64,000 nucleotides of DNA from Vibrio ulleungensis. GTDB lineage: Bacteria > Pseudomonadota > Gammaproteobacteria > Enterobacterales > Vibrionaceae. Positions 26,302 to 35,927 of the stretch are shown here, piece after piece. Made by a program: the position numbers and the translations under genes. The DNA lies in NCBI RefSeq assembly GCF_016900875.1, contig NZ_JAFEUM010000012.1, forward strand, positions 1 to 64,000. Direction: 5' to 3'. The notes under the pieces were generated by a model that was not told the DNA's origin, ran no database searches, and saw only the letters and a list, made by a program, of their open reading frames with translations. The stretch's first letter is position 1. Every line of letters starts with the position of its first letter.

Positions 26302-27927
26302 ATGGGTACACAACGTAATATCCTGTTTATCGCTCTAGCGTTCGTTTCATTTTTGCTATTTCAACAATGGCAGCAATATAAGAACCCGCCAGTAGCGACA
26401 AACCCGGCCACGACCGATACGGCCTTGCCAGCCCCAACGTATTCCAACGATAGTTTGGATCCAGCACCAGAAAATGCGGTATCAAGTAAATTGATTACCG
26501 TAAATACCGATGTGTTGACTCTACACATCGATAGTAATGGTGGTGATGTCGTTTACGCAGAATTAAATCAATACGCTAATGAGCTTGATTCAGATGAACG
26601 CTTTGTTCTTCTTGAAAATATCCAAGGTCACCAGTTCATTGCTCAAAGTGGCTTAGTCGGTCCTCAAGGTATTGACCTTAGCAACACGTCTCGTCCAGTC
26701 TATGCCGTGCAAGCTGACGAATTTAACCTCGCAGACGGTGACGATGAACTTCGCGTTCCAATGACTTACAGCGCCAATGGCATCGACTACACCAAAACAT
26801 TTGTGTTTAAGCGTGACAACTACGCTGTAGACGTTGAATACACTGTTGCCAACAACTCAGGCAACAACGCCACCTTTGGTATGTATGCTCATTTACGTCA
26901 AAGCTTGCAAGACGCTGGTGGCAGCATCACGATGCCGACTTATCGCGGCGGTGCCTACTCGTCTGAAGATAAGCGATACGTAAAATACAGCTTTGACGAT
27001 ATGCAAGATCGCAACCTGTCGATTCAGCTACCTAACGGTCAAGGTTGGGCTGCGATGATCCAGCACTACTTCGCAACAGCTTGGATCCCTCGCGAGCAAC
27101 CAGGTACGTCTCTATACACTCGTGTTATAGGTAATGTTGGTGACATCGGTGTTCGTATGCCTAACACAACGATTGCAACCGGTGACTCAGCAGTCATTAA
27201 ATCGACGCTTTGGATTGGCCCTAAATTGCAAGACCAAATGGCTGCAACAGCGTCTCATTTAGACCTCGTTGTTGACTACGGCTGGCTATGGTTCATTGCT
27301 AAACCACTTCATTGGCTTCTGTCTATGATTCAAAGTGTGGTAATCAACTGGGGTCTAGCCATAATTGTATTGACCTTCATCGTACGTGGTGCGATGTACC
27401 CACTAACCAAAGCACAGTACACCTCAATGGCGAAAATGCGCATGCTTCAGCCTAAGCTGACAGAAATGCGTGAGCGCATTGGCGATGATCGTCAGCGCAT
27501 GAGCCAAGAAATGATGGAACTGTATAAGAAAGAGAAAGTGAACCCACTAGGTGGTTGTTTACCTCTCATTCTACAGATGCCTATTTTCATCGCACTCTAC
27601 TGGGCACTTATGGAGTCGGTTGAGCTACGTCACTCTCCATTCTTTGGTTGGATTCACGACTTGTCAGCGCAAGACCCATACTACATCTTGCCACTGCTAA
27701 TGGGTGCAAGTATGTTCTTGATCCAGAAGATGAGCCCAACAACAGTGACTGACCCAATGCAGCAGAAGATCATGACCTTTATGCCGGTTATGTTTACGTT
27801 CTTCTTCCTGTGGTTCCCATCGGGTCTGGTTCTATACTGGTTGGTATCAAACATCGTAACCCTTATTCAGCAATCACTGATCTATCGTTCGCTCGAGAAG
27901 AAAGGCTTACACAGCAAAGCCAAATAA
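26302..27927 (+). CDS. yidC: Membrane protein insertase YidC
   Basis: YidC inserts and folds inner-membrane proteins, with or without SecYEG, including ATP synthase subunit c, whose genes lie nearby. The 541-residue protein has an N-terminal anchor (MGTQRNILFIALAFVSFLLF), a large periplasmic beta-sandwich domain (about residues 55-320) and the five-helix core with GWLWFIAKPLHWLL, NPLGGCLPLILQMPIF and the final WLVSNIVTLIQQ. A terminator follows at 27952. Confidence 0.97.
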   Translation: MGTQRNILFIALAFVSFLLFQQWQQYKNPPVATNPATTDTALPAPTYSNDSLDPAPENAVSSKLITVNTDVLTLHIDSNGGDVVYAELNQYANELDSDERFVLLENIQGHQFIAQSGLVGPQGIDLSNTSRPVYAVQADEFNLADGDDELRVPMTYSANGIDYTKTFVFKRDNYAVDVEYTVANNSGNNATFGMYAHLRQSLQDAGGSITMPTYRGGAYSSEDKRYVKYSFDDMQDRNLSIQLPNGQGWAAMIQHYFATAWIPREQPGTSLYTRVIGNVGDIGVRMPNTTIATGDSAVIKSTLWIGPKLQDQMAATASHLDLVVDYGWLWFIAKPLHWLLSMIQSVVINWGLAIIVLTFIVRGAMYPLTKAQYTSMAKMRMLQPKLTEMRERIGDDRQRMSQEMMELYKKEKVNPLGGCLPLILQMPIFIALYWALMESVELRHSPFFGWIHDLSAQDPYYILPLLMGASMFLIQKMSPTTVTDPMQQKIMTFMPVMFTFFFLWFPSGLVLYWLVSNIVTLIQQSLIYRSLEKKGLHSKAK

Positions 27928-27951
27928 GGTTTAGCTGACAGTGCAAAAAAC

Positions 27952-27977
27952 AAAGGCGGCCAATGGTCGCCTTTTTT
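27952..27977 (+). terminator. Terminator after yidC
   Basis: AAAGGCG pairs with CGCCTTT around a 9-nt loop and continues into T residues, 24 bp past the yidC stop. It separates yidC from mnmE. Confidence 0.75.
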
Positions 27978-28044
27978 AATGGAACTGTTTACAATTTCAA
28001 CTGGGACACACTCCCATGGTCATCAACGAAATAAGAGAGATACT

Positions 28045-29406
28045 ATGACAACCGAAACGATCATCGCACAAGCGACTGCACCAGGCCGAGGGGGTGTTGG
28101 GATCATTCGTGTATCTGGTTCAAAAGCCGATCAAGTGGCGAAGCTTGTTCTGGGGAAATCTATCGCACCAAGACGTGCAGAATATCTGCCGTTCTTAGCA
28201 TCCGATGGTAGCCAGATTGACCAAGGTATTGCCCTCTATTTTCCAAATCCAAACTCGTTCACGGGAGAGGATGTGCTCGAACTGCAAGGCCATGGTGGGC
28301 CTGTTGTCATGGACATGCTCATCAAACGAATTCTAGAAATCGACGATATCCGTATTGCCAACCCAGGTGAGTTTACAGAGCGTGCGTTTCTCAATGATAA
28401 AATGGATCTCACGCAAGCCGAAGCTATCGCCGATCTGATTGATGCAAGCTCTGAGCACGCTGCAAAGTCGGCACTTAACTCTCTCCAAGGCGAGTTTTCT
28501 AACAAAATTCATCAACTCGTAGAATCGCTTATTCACTTACGGATTTATGTTGAAGCAGCCATCGACTTTCCTGAAGAAGAGATCGATTTTCTAGCCGATG
28601 GTAAAGTCAGTGCAGATATAGACACCATAGTGTCGCAGTTAGACGCGGTACGAAATGAAGCGAAGCAAGGTGCCATCATTCGTGAAGGCATGAAGGTGGT
28701 TATCGCAGGACGACCAAACGCGGGTAAATCCAGTTTGCTCAACGCCCTATCCGGTAAAGACACTGCCATCGTCACAGATATTGCAGGCACGACCCGGGAC
28801 GTTCTCAGAGAGCACATACACATAGATGGCATGCCTTTACACATCATCGATACTGCGGGGTTACGTGAAGCCACTGACGAAGTTGAACGTATTGGAATAG
28901 AGCGCGCATGGGAAGAAATTGAGCAAGCGGATCGCGTCTTATTCATGGTAGACGGTACGACGACTACGGCAACGGCACCGCAAGATATTTGGCCTGAATT
29001 TTCCGATAGACTACCAAGCAGCTTAGGCATAACAGTGATCCGCAATAAATGCGATCAAACCGATGAGCAAATAGGTATTTGCCACGTCAACGATCCTACA
29101 CTGATCAGGTTGTCGGCAAAATCAGGACAAGGTGTTACCGATCTTAAAGAGCACTTAAAACAGTGCATGGGCTACAGTGGCAGCAACGAAGGGGGCTTCT
29201 TGGCAAGACGTCGCCACCTCGACGCACTCGATAACGCTGCGCAGCATCTCCACATTGGTCAAACTCAATTAGAGTCCTACATGGCAGGCGAAATTCTGGC
29301 TGAAGAGCTTAGAATTACTCAACAATATCTCAATGAAATCACCGGCGAATTCAGCTCTGATGATCTGCTTGGCCGAATATTCTCATCTTTTTGTATAGGA
29401 AAATAA
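28045..29406 (+). CDS. mnmE: tRNA uridine-5-carboxymethylaminomethyl modification GTPase MnmE
   Basis: MnmE, with MnmG (30264), makes the cmnm5 modification of wobble uridine 34 in certain tRNAs. The 453-residue protein has the N-terminal folate-binding domain (APGRGGVGIIRVSG, PGEFTERAFLNDKMDLTQAEA). Its G domain has G1 GRPNAGKSSL, switch DIAGTTRD, G3 DTAGLR and G4 NKCD, and the obligatory C-terminal CIGK ends the chain. The start is ATG 28045-28047 (MTTETIIAQATAPGRGG); the frame extends 22 codons upstream without homology. Confidence 0.97.
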   Translation: MTTETIIAQATAPGRGGVGIIRVSGSKADQVAKLVLGKSIAPRRAEYLPFLASDGSQIDQGIALYFPNPNSFTGEDVLELQGHGGPVVMDMLIKRILEIDDIRIANPGEFTERAFLNDKMDLTQAEAIADLIDASSEHAAKSALNSLQGEFSNKIHQLVESLIHLRIYVEAAIDFPEEEIDFLADGKVSADIDTIVSQLDAVRNEAKQGAIIREGMKVVIAGRPNAGKSSLLNALSGKDTAIVTDIAGTTRDVLREHIHIDGMPLHIIDTAGLREATDEVERIGIERAWEEIEQADRVLFMVDGTTTTATAPQDIWPEFSDRLPSSLGITVIRNKCDQTDEQIGICHVNDPTLIRLSAKSGQGVTDLKEHLKQCMGYSGSNEGGFLARRRHLDALDNAAQHLHIGQTQLESYMAGEILAEELRITQQYLNEITGEFSSDDLLGRIFSSFCIGK

Positions 29407-29411
29407 GCGCA

Positions 29412-29846
29412 ATGACTGAAATAATCATTGGTAGTACGCTAGGCGGCACCGAGTATGTTGCTGAACACCTCGCCGATTTACTGACTGAAAAAGGGATCAC
29501 AAGCACGCTTCATACCGAGCCAGATCTCAACGCGATCCCAGCAAGTGGTACTTGGGTGATAGTTACATCCACTCATGGAGCGGGAGACTACCCTGATAAC
29601 ATTCAGCCTTTTATTCGCGCGCTACAAGATACGCCTCCAAGAATGAGTGAAGTACGCTACATAACAATCGCAGTCGGTGATTCTAGCTATGATACTTTCT
29701 GCGCGGCAGGAAAACACGCCCATCATTTATTGGAAGACATCGGTGGAACGGCTCTAAGCGAACTCGTCTGCATCGATGTTCAGCAATACCCAGTACCTGA
29801 GGACGCAGTGAGTGAGTGGTTTGAGTCTCACGCAGACCTTTTTTAA
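29412..29846 (+). CDS. mioC: Flavodoxin-like protein MioC
   Basis: MioC is a short-chain flavodoxin (144 residues; E. coli 147) reported to support biotin synthase electron transfer. It begins MTEIIIGSTLGGTEYVAEHL, with the FMN phosphate loop STLGGTEY; TSTHGAGDYPDN and VGDSSYDTFCAAGK are the other flavin-binding loops. It follows mnmE after 5 bp and directly flanks oriC, as in enterobacteria, where its transcription enters the origin. A terminator sits between it and the DnaA boxes. Confidence 0.93.
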   Translation: MTEIIIGSTLGGTEYVAEHLADLLTEKGITSTLHTEPDLNAIPASGTWVIVTSTHGAGDYPDNIQPFIRALQDTPPRMSEVRYITIAVGDSSYDTFCAAGKHAHHLLEDIGGTALSELVCIDVQQYPVPEDAVSEWFESHADLF

Positions 29847-29867
29847 CTATTCACGGCATCTTAATGA

Positions 29868-29899
29868 AAAAAATCGGTCACAAATAGGCCGATTTTTTT
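29868..29899 (+). terminator. Terminator between mioC and oriC
   Basis: AAATCGG (29871-29877) pairs with CCGATTT (29889-29895) around an 11-nt loop; T residues follow downstream and A residues precede it, so it may act on both strands. It would limit mioC transcription into the origin. Confidence 0.72.
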
Positions 29900-30200
29900 C
29901 GATCTATTGTGTATAAAACTAGAGTTATCCGGTTAAAATCCTGAGTTTATCCACTGTACTAGTTTTTTTAATTACTCCTATTGTGAATAACTACAGAAGT
30001 TGATCCCAGCTTATCGGGATCAAGATCAAGGGATCAGCACAGCTTAGATCTTTTTTTGATCCATGATCTTATTGATCATTTTTGAGTTATCCACAGAAAA
30101 TGGCTCCCTTAATAATAGATCTAATAAAAGATCTATATAGAGATCTTAAATAATATAGTTAAGATCCTAAGTGAAAATAAGGATTCTCTGTTTCGACCAA
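29900..30200. other. oriC: Chromosomal replication origin oriC
   Basis: This stretch lies between mioC and mnmG, the standard vibrio and enteric location. It has a perfect DnaA box TTATCCACA at 30087-30095 (R1 position) and a perfect TTATACACA on the minus strand at 29908-29916. Variants are TTATCCGGT (29925), TTATCCACT (29947) and minus-strand TTATTCACA (29982-29990). I count thirteen GATC sites from 29900 to 30180, for Dam/SeqA control. The AT-rich tract 30110-30180, with four AGATC-centred repeats, is the likely unwinding element. A possible mnmG -10 TAGAAT lies at 30207. Confidence 0.93.
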
Positions 30201-30263
30201 AACAGGTAGAATACGCTCCCCCATTTATTCAATATGAGCTTGCTCGACTGCCTGAGGTGATTC

Positions 30264-32159
30264 ATGCAATACCATGAAAAATTTGATGTGATCGTTGTTG
30301 GTGGTGGCCATGCTGGAACGGAAGCCGCACTAGCGTCAGCCCGCACAGGTCAAAAAACACTGCTTCTTACGCATAACATTGATACTTTAGGACAAATGTC
30401 ATGTAACCCTGCCATCGGTGGGATCGGTAAGGGCCATTTAGTCAAAGAAGTGGACGCCATGGGCGGATTAATGGCACAAGCCATCGATCATGCCGGTATC
30501 CAGTTTAGAACGTTAAACGCGTCAAAAGGCCCTGCAGTGCGCGCTACGCGAGCTCAAGCAGATAGAGCTCTCTATAAAGCCTTCGTGCGTCATGCATTAG
30601 AAAACGCACCGAATCTAACGTTGTTTCAGCAATCGGTTGATGACCTGATCGTTGACAATGATCGAGTGATTGGCGCTGTTACTCAAATGGGAATCAAGTT
30701 TTACGCCAAAGCGGTGGTTCTTACCGTTGGTACATTTTTAGGTGGAAAGATCCATATTGGCATGGAAAGCTCATCAGGTGGCCGCGCCGGAGATCCACCG
30801 TCAATCGCATTGGCGAACCGATTACGAGAACTTCCCTTTAGAGTGGATCGTCTAAAAACAGGTACACCACCTCGTATTGATGCTCGCAGTGTTGATTTTT
30901 CAGTATTAGAAGTACAACACGGTGATGACCCTACGCCAGTGTTCTCTTTCATGGGAAATCGGACGCAACACCCAAGACAGATCCCTTGCTTCATCACTCA
31001 TACTAACGAATCAACTCATGAAGTGATCCGCAATAATCTGGATCGCTCTCCAATGTATTCTGGAGTGATTGAGGGAATTGGACCTCGCTACTGTCCGTCT
31101 ATTGAAGACAAAGTGATGCGTTTTGCCGACAAAAATAGTCATCAGATATTTGTAGAGCCTGAAGGTCTTGATACGCATGAGCTGTACCCTAACGGAATTT
31201 CTACTAGCTTGCCGTTCGATGTTCAGGTCAATATTGTACGTTCGATGAAAGGGTTTGAAAATGCGCACATCGTTCGACCTGGGTACGCGATAGAGTATGA
31301 TTTTTTTGATCCCCGAGATCTCAAGAAAACATACGAAACCAAGCACATGCATGGATTGTTCTTTGCAGGTCAAATTAATGGTACAACGGGGTACGAAGAA
31401 GCGGCAGCGCAAGGGTTAATGGCAGGTCTTAACGCCAGCTTGTACAGCCAAGACAAAGAAGGTTGGGCTCCAAGACGCGATCAAGCCTATGCTGGTGTGT
31501 TGATAGATGACCTTTCAACCATGGGAACCAAAGAGCCTTACCGAATGTTTACCTCTCGCGCAGAGTATCGATTGTTATTGCGTGAAGACAACGCCGATAT
31601 TCGCCTGACTGAACAAGCTCGAGAATTAGGTTTGATTGATGATCTACGATGGGATCGATTTAATCAAAAAATGGATAACGTCGACAAAGAACGTCAACGA
31701 CTCAAAGAAACATGGGTCAACCCTAAATCGGAAGGTGTTGAAGCACTCAATGAACTGTTGAAAACACCAATGATTCGTGAAGCAAGTGGTGAAGATCTAT
31801 TGCGCCGCCCTGAGTTGACGTATCAAAAATTGACCAACCTCGATGCGTTCGCGCCAGCATTATCCGATACGGACGCTGCCGAACAAGTCGAGATTCAAGT
31901 GAAATATGAAGGCTACATAAAGCGCCAGCAAGATGAGATTGAGAAATCGCTTCGTCATGAAAATACGCCGATTCCAATGACCTTCGATTATACGCAAGTC
32001 AAAGGTCTATCGAATGAAGTCATGGCAAAACTGACGGATGCCAAACCTGAAACTGTAGGCATTGCATCACGTATTCCTGGAGTTACTCCAGCAGCAATAT
32101 CGATCGTATTGGTTTACCTAAAGAAACAAGGCATGCTAAAAAAGGGTGAGGTTGCTTAA
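30264..32159 (+). CDS. mnmG: tRNA uridine-5-carboxymethylaminomethyl modification enzyme MnmG
   Basis: MnmG (GidA) is the FAD- and NADH-dependent partner of MnmE in wobble-uridine modification. The 631-residue protein has the dinucleotide-binding VVGGGHAGTEAALASAR at its N-terminus and the family blocks GQMSCNPAIGGIGKGHL, LKTGTPPRID, GYAIEYDFFDPRDL and INGTTGYEEAAAQGL. The length matches E. coli (629). It reads away from oriC and shares its stop with the rsmG start (TAATG). Confidence 0.97.
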   Translation: MQYHEKFDVIVVGGGHAGTEAALASARTGQKTLLLTHNIDTLGQMSCNPAIGGIGKGHLVKEVDAMGGLMAQAIDHAGIQFRTLNASKGPAVRATRAQADRALYKAFVRHALENAPNLTLFQQSVDDLIVDNDRVIGAVTQMGIKFYAKAVVLTVGTFLGGKIHIGMESSSGGRAGDPPSIALANRLRELPFRVDRLKTGTPPRIDARSVDFSVLEVQHGDDPTPVFSFMGNRTQHPRQIPCFITHTNESTHEVIRNNLDRSPMYSGVIEGIGPRYCPSIEDKVMRFADKNSHQIFVEPEGLDTHELYPNGISTSLPFDVQVNIVRSMKGFENAHIVRPGYAIEYDFFDPRDLKKTYETKHMHGLFFAGQINGTTGYEEAAAQGLMAGLNASLYSQDKEGWAPRRDQAYAGVLIDDLSTMGTKEPYRMFTSRAEYRLLLREDNADIRLTEQARELGLIDDLRWDRFNQKMDNVDKERQRLKETWVNPKSEGVEALNELLKTPMIREASGEDLLRRPELTYQKLTNLDAFAPALSDTDAAEQVEIQVKYEGYIKRQQDEIEKSLRHENTPIPMTFDYTQVKGLSNEVMAKLTDAKPETVGIASRIPGVTPAAISIVLVYLKKQGMLKKGEVA

Positions 32160-32785
32160 TGAGTCAATTAGCCAGTCAGCTTGAACAATTAATTAGTGAG
32201 TCCAGTTTAGAGGTCTCGGCCGAGCAGCAAGCCAAACTTGTCGGTTATGTCGAGTTGCTAAACAAGTGGAATAAAGCCTACAACTTAACGTCGGTACGTG
32301 ATCCACAAGAGATGCTGGTTAAACACATTATGGACAGTATCGTGGTGAGTCCTGAGCTTACTGGTAGTCGATTTATCGATGTAGGTACAGGTCCAGGACT
32401 CCCTGGGGTTCCATTGGCGATCATGAATCCTGACAAATCGTTTGTACTGTTAGATAGTTTAGGTAAACGCATCCGATTTATTAAGCAAGTTTTACACGAA
32501 ATTGGGATCACCAATGTCGATGCTATACAAAGTCGAGTGGAAGAGTATCATTCTGAACAAGGATTTGACGGCGTTCTAAGTCGAGCATTTGCCTCAATGC
32601 GTGATATGGTTGAGTGGTGTCACCATTTACCATCCGAAAATGGGGTATTTTATGCCCTTAAGGGACAGGTAAGTGATCAAGAGCAATCTGAGCTTCCTGA
32701 ATGGTGCAGTGTGATCTCAATCAAAGCTTTAGCAGTTCCTAAGTTGGAAGGTGAGCGACATCTTGTAATCTTAAGTCGCAAATAA
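32159..32785 (+). CDS. rsmG: 16S rRNA (guanine-527-N7)-methyltransferase RsmG
   Basis: RsmG (GidB) makes m7G527 in 16S rRNA using S-adenosylmethionine; its loss gives low-level streptomycin resistance in several bacteria. The 208-residue protein has KWNKAYNLTSVRDPQEM, the SAM-binding RFIDVGTGPGLPGVPLA and LDSLGKRIRF, and the late SRAFASMRDMVEW. It overlaps the mnmG stop by one base and precedes parA by 19 bp. Confidence 0.96.
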   Translation: MSQLASQLEQLISESSLEVSAEQQAKLVGYVELLNKWNKAYNLTSVRDPQEMLVKHIMDSIVVSPELTGSRFIDVGTGPGLPGVPLAIMNPDKSFVLLDSLGKRIRFIKQVLHEIGITNVDAIQSRVEEYHSEQGFDGVLSRAFASMRDMVEWCHHLPSENGVFYALKGQVSDQEQSELPEWCSVISIKALAVPKLEGERHLVILSRK

Positions 32786-32804
32786 AAAGGACGAGGTTTA
32801 AACC

Positions 32805-33581
32805 GTGGGCAGAATAATTTCGATTGCCAATCAGAAAGGGGGCGTGGGGAAAACCACGACCTGTGTGAATTTGGCCGCGTCAATGGCCGCCACAAAACGC
32901 AAAGTGTTGGTAATAGACCTCGACCCACAAGGCAACGCAACAATGGCCAGCGGTGTCGACAAGTATTCAATTGAGTTCACCGCCTACGACCTATTGGTCG
33001 AAGAAACGCCATTTGCCAGTGTTGTATGCCCTTCACCTACTGGAGGGTATGATCTTATCGGTGCCAATGGTGACGTGACTGCCGCAGAAATCAAACTTAT
33101 GGAAGTGTTTGCCCGAGAAGTTCGCCTTAAAAACGCCCTCTCAGCGGTAAAAGATCAATACGACTATATTTTTATCGATTGTCCGCCTTCATTAAACTTG
33201 TTAACCATCAATGCAATGGCGGCGTCTGACTCTGTATTGGTGCCAATGCAATGTGAATATTTTGCACTGGAAGGCTTAACGGCACTTATGGACACCATCA
33301 GCAAACTGGCAGCAGTCGTTAACGATAAGCTTAAAATTGAAGGTATATTGCGCACCATGTATGACCCGCGCAATCGTCTTTCAAATGAAGTGTCTGAGCA
33401 ACTTAAGCAGCATTTTGGCAGCAAAGTATATCGAACTGTTATTCCTAGGAATGTTCGCTTAGCCGAGGCGCCCAGCCACGGTAAACCTGCGATGTATTAC
33501 GACAAATATTCAGCCGGAGCTAAGGCCTATCTAGCACTTGCTGGAGAAATGCTTAGACGTGAAGAAGAAGTGGTCGCATAA
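32805..33581 (+). CDS. parA: Chromosome partition ATPase ParA (Soj family)
   Basis: ParA is the Walker-type ATPase that, with ParB and parS, moves the replicated origin. The 258-residue protein shows the deviant Walker A KGGVGKTTTCVNLAASMA at about residues 11-28, Walker A' DLDPQGNA and Walker B FIDCPPSLNLLT. The start is GTG 32805, preceded by AGGACGAGG. It is co-transcribed with parB 24 bp later and lies within 3 kb of oriC, as chromosomal par loci do. Confidence 0.96.
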   Translation: MGRIISIANQKGGVGKTTTCVNLAASMAATKRKVLVIDLDPQGNATMASGVDKYSIEFTAYDLLVEETPFASVVCPSPTGGYDLIGANGDVTAAEIKLMEVFAREVRLKNALSAVKDQYDYIFIDCPPSLNLLTINAMAASDSVLVPMQCEYFALEGLTALMDTISKLAAVVNDKLKIEGILRTMYDPRNRLSNEVSEQLKQHFGSKVYRTVIPRNVRLAEAPSHGKPAMYYDKYSAGAKAYLALAGEMLRREEEVVA

Positions 33582-33605
33582 AAATCTAAAAATAAAGGAA
33601 ATCCC

Positions 33606-34496
33606 ATGTCGAAAAGGGGCTTAGGTAAGGGGTTAGACGCCTTACTTGCAACCAGCGCACTCGCGCGTGAATCTAAAGCCAGTCAACAGCCAGAAACGAA
33701 GACACATGACGGCGAATTGCAGGAGTTGGTGATATCCCAATTACAGCCAGGGGTATATCAACCGCGAAAAGACATGCAAAGCGATGCTCTTGAAGAATTG
33801 GCATCCTCCATTCAATCTCAAGGTATTATCCAACCTATCGTTGTACGCCGCGTAGGCGAACAGCGCTACGAAATTATTGCTGGTGAACGCCGTTGGCGTG
33901 CTGCTCGCAAAGCCGGCCTGAGTCACGTCCCTTGCTTGGTGAAAAACGTTCAAGATAGAGCGGCTATTGCCATGGCACTTATTGAAAATATTCAACGAGA
34001 AGATCTCAATGCCATCGAAGAAGCGCAGGCATTAGAACGCTTGCAAACTGAGTTCGAATTATCTCACCATCAAGTAGCAGAAGTGATTGGCAAGTCTAGA
34101 GCTACGGTCAGCAACCTACTGCGTCTTAATCAACTTGAATTAGAGGTGAAGCAATTAGTTGAACGAAAAATGCTCGACATGGGACATGCACGAGCATTAC
34201 TTGCGCTAGAAGGTGAACAGCAAGTTAATGTTGCTGAGCAGGTGTCTAACAAAAAATTAACCGTTAGGCAGACAGAGCAACTGGTCAAAAAGCATCTTAA
34301 TCCGCCAGAGCCTGCGATGATCGTTCCACCACACCCACAATCTGACACATGGTGTCACACTCTTTCCCAGCAATTTGACGCTAAAGTGACAATCAACTCA
34401 GGTGCAGATGGCAGTGCAAAACTTCTGATCACCGTGGACGACAAAGAATCGCTTGAAAGCTTGATTAAAAAGTTGCAAAGTACGCACGATAATTGA
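33606..34496 (+). CDS. parB: Chromosome partition protein ParB (Spo0J family)
   Basis: ParB is a CTP-binding clamp that loads at parS and spreads. The 296-residue protein starts MSKRGLGKGLDALL. The N-terminal domain has the arginine-rich ERRWRAARKAG box in AGERRWRAARK and the ENIQREDLNAIEEA helix. The central helix-turn-helix is at LSHHQVAEVIGKSRATVSNLLRL, and a dimerisation domain lies at the C-terminus. A candidate target is the parS-like site at 21407-21422. No close parS match is evident beside parAB itself. Confidence 0.96.
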   Translation: MSKRGLGKGLDALLATSALARESKASQQPETKTHDGELQELVISQLQPGVYQPRKDMQSDALEELASSIQSQGIIQPIVVRRVGEQRYEIIAGERRWRAARKAGLSHVPCLVKNVQDRAAIAMALIENIQREDLNAIEEAQALERLQTEFELSHHQVAEVIGKSRATVSNLLRLNQLELEVKQLVERKMLDMGHARALLALEGEQQVNVAEQVSNKKLTVRQTEQLVKKHLNPPEPAMIVPPHPQSDTWCHTLSQQFDAKVTINSGADGSAKLLITVDDKESLESLIKKLQSTHDN

Positions 34497-34573
34497 TTTA
34501 AATCAAAAATATTGCGCTGTGTCACACGCATAGTGTTTAGTGTTGTGAAACAGACGGATTGTGTCGAGTTGAT

Positions 34574-34602
34574 ATTGCGACTCGGCGTAACACTTCGTAT
34601 AA
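34574..34602 (+). promoter_or_regulatory. Promoter of the atp operon
   Basis: -35 TTGCGA (34574-34579), a 17-nt spacer and a perfect -10 TATAAT (34597-34602) stand 66 bp before atpI. The surrounding 170-bp gap between parB and atpI otherwise holds only the degenerate half-site TGTGAAACA near 34545. Confidence 0.8.
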
Positions 34603-34667
34603 TTTTTTCTAACGTAATTTAACGGTATGACGTTCTTTATTAAATTGCGTTTAAGAGGTAAGAATAC

Positions 34668-35057
34668 ATGGTAGCGGCTCTAGCTAAACCGGGACGAACG
34701 CTTGCAAAGCGATTGATAACGATTGAGATAGCAGCGGTTATTTTTGTGGCTGCAGGCATGGCATTGTCGGTCAGTGTAGAGTGGGCGATTGCATCCTTTA
34801 TTGGTGGCGCAATTATTGTGACCGCAAATATGGTGTTTTCGTTGTGTGCCTTCCTATTTGTTGGTGCACGAGCGGCTAAATTAGTTGCAGCACTTTTCTA
34901 CACCGGTGAGGTTCTTAAAATTCTCATCACCGTCGCTCTGTTTTCTGTTGTCCTCGTGTATACCGATGTGGAACTCGTTCCACTCACACTAACCTATTTG
35001 CTGGTTCTAGGGATTCATATCTTTGCGCCAGTATTTTTCATTAACAATAACAAATAG
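34668..35057 (+). CDS. atpI: ATP synthase protein I
   Basis: This 129-residue protein with four hydrophobic segments is AtpI, a non-stoichiometric factor thought to help assemble the c-ring of F1Fo ATP synthase. Its N-terminal KPGRTLAKRLITIE and the GARAAKLVAALFYTGEVLKILITV segment match gammaproteobacterial AtpI. It opens the atp operon, 8 bp before atpB. Confidence 0.9.
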   Translation: MVAALAKPGRTLAKRLITIEIAAVIFVAAGMALSVSVEWAIASFIGGAIIVTANMVFSLCAFLFVGARAAKLVAALFYTGEVLKILITVALFSVVLVYTDVELVPLTLTYLLVLGIHIFAPVFFINNNK

Positions 35058-35065
35058 GACATGTT

Positions 35066-35875
35066 ATGGCTGCGCCAGGTGAAGCGCTAACACAGTCCGG
35101 TTACATCTCTCACCACTTAACCAATTTATCATTAGTTAAATTAGGTTTGGTGGAAGAGGGCAGTTTCTGGAACGTACACATAGATAGCTTGTTCTTTTCT
35201 TTTGTGATGGGTGTGATTTTCCTTTGGGTATTTCATTCTGTCGCTAAGAAAGCAACAACGGGTGTGCCAGGCAAGTTGCAGTGTTTTGTTGAAATGGTAG
35301 TTGAATTTGTCGACCAAAACGTCAAAGACACCTTTCATGGACGTAACCCACTGATTGCACCGCTGGCCCTAACGGTTTTTTGTTGGATATTCTTGATGAA
35401 CCTATTGGACCTTGTGCCAATTGACTTCATTCCATACCCAGCAGAACACTGGCTAGGCATCCCGTATTTGAAGATAGTGCCAACTACCGATGTGAACATC
35501 ACCATGGCTATGGCTCTAGGCGTTTTTGCTCTGATGGTGTACTACAGCATCAAGGTAAAAGGTCTAGGTGGTTTTGCACGCGAATTAGCACTGCATCCAT
35601 TTAACCACTGGACAATGATTCCGTTTAACTTGCTTATTGAAGTTGTATCGCTACTGGCGAAACCTCTTTCACTGGGTATGCGTCTATTCGGTAACTTGTT
35701 CGCGGGTGAGGTAGTGTTTATTCTTTGTGCAGCAATGCTGCCATGGTATTTACAGTGGATGGGTTCGCTCCCTTGGGCAATCTTCCACATACTAATTATC
35801 CTGATTCAAGCCTTCGTGTTTATGATGTTGACCATTGTTTATCTATCAATGGCACACGAAGATAGTGATCATTAA
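35066..35875 (+). CDS. atpB: ATP synthase Fo subunit a
   Basis: Subunit a forms the proton half-channels of Fo. The 269-residue protein is strongly hydrophobic. The essential arginine lies in KPLSLGMRLFGNLFAGE, and NLLDLVPIDFIP is the conserved second-helix block. Length and sequence are close to E. coli AtpB (271). It is the second gene of the operon. Confidence 0.97.
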   Translation: MAAPGEALTQSGYISHHLTNLSLVKLGLVEEGSFWNVHIDSLFFSFVMGVIFLWVFHSVAKKATTGVPGKLQCFVEMVVEFVDQNVKDTFHGRNPLIAPLALTVFCWIFLMNLLDLVPIDFIPYPAEHWLGIPYLKIVPTTDVNITMAMALGVFALMVYYSIKVKGLGGFARELALHPFNHWTMIPFNLLIEVVSLLAKPLSLGMRLFGNLFAGEVVFILCAAMLPWYLQWMGSLPWAIFHILIILIQAFVFMMLTIVYLSMAHEDSDH

Positions 35876-35927
35876 GTTTTAAAATTTTTACACGACAATA
35901 CGTCAATTTTTATTTTTGGAGATAGTA

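Noticed and set aside
34536..34552. A parS site beside parB
   Set aside because: Only the half-site TGTGAAACA is present; the other half does not match the consensus.
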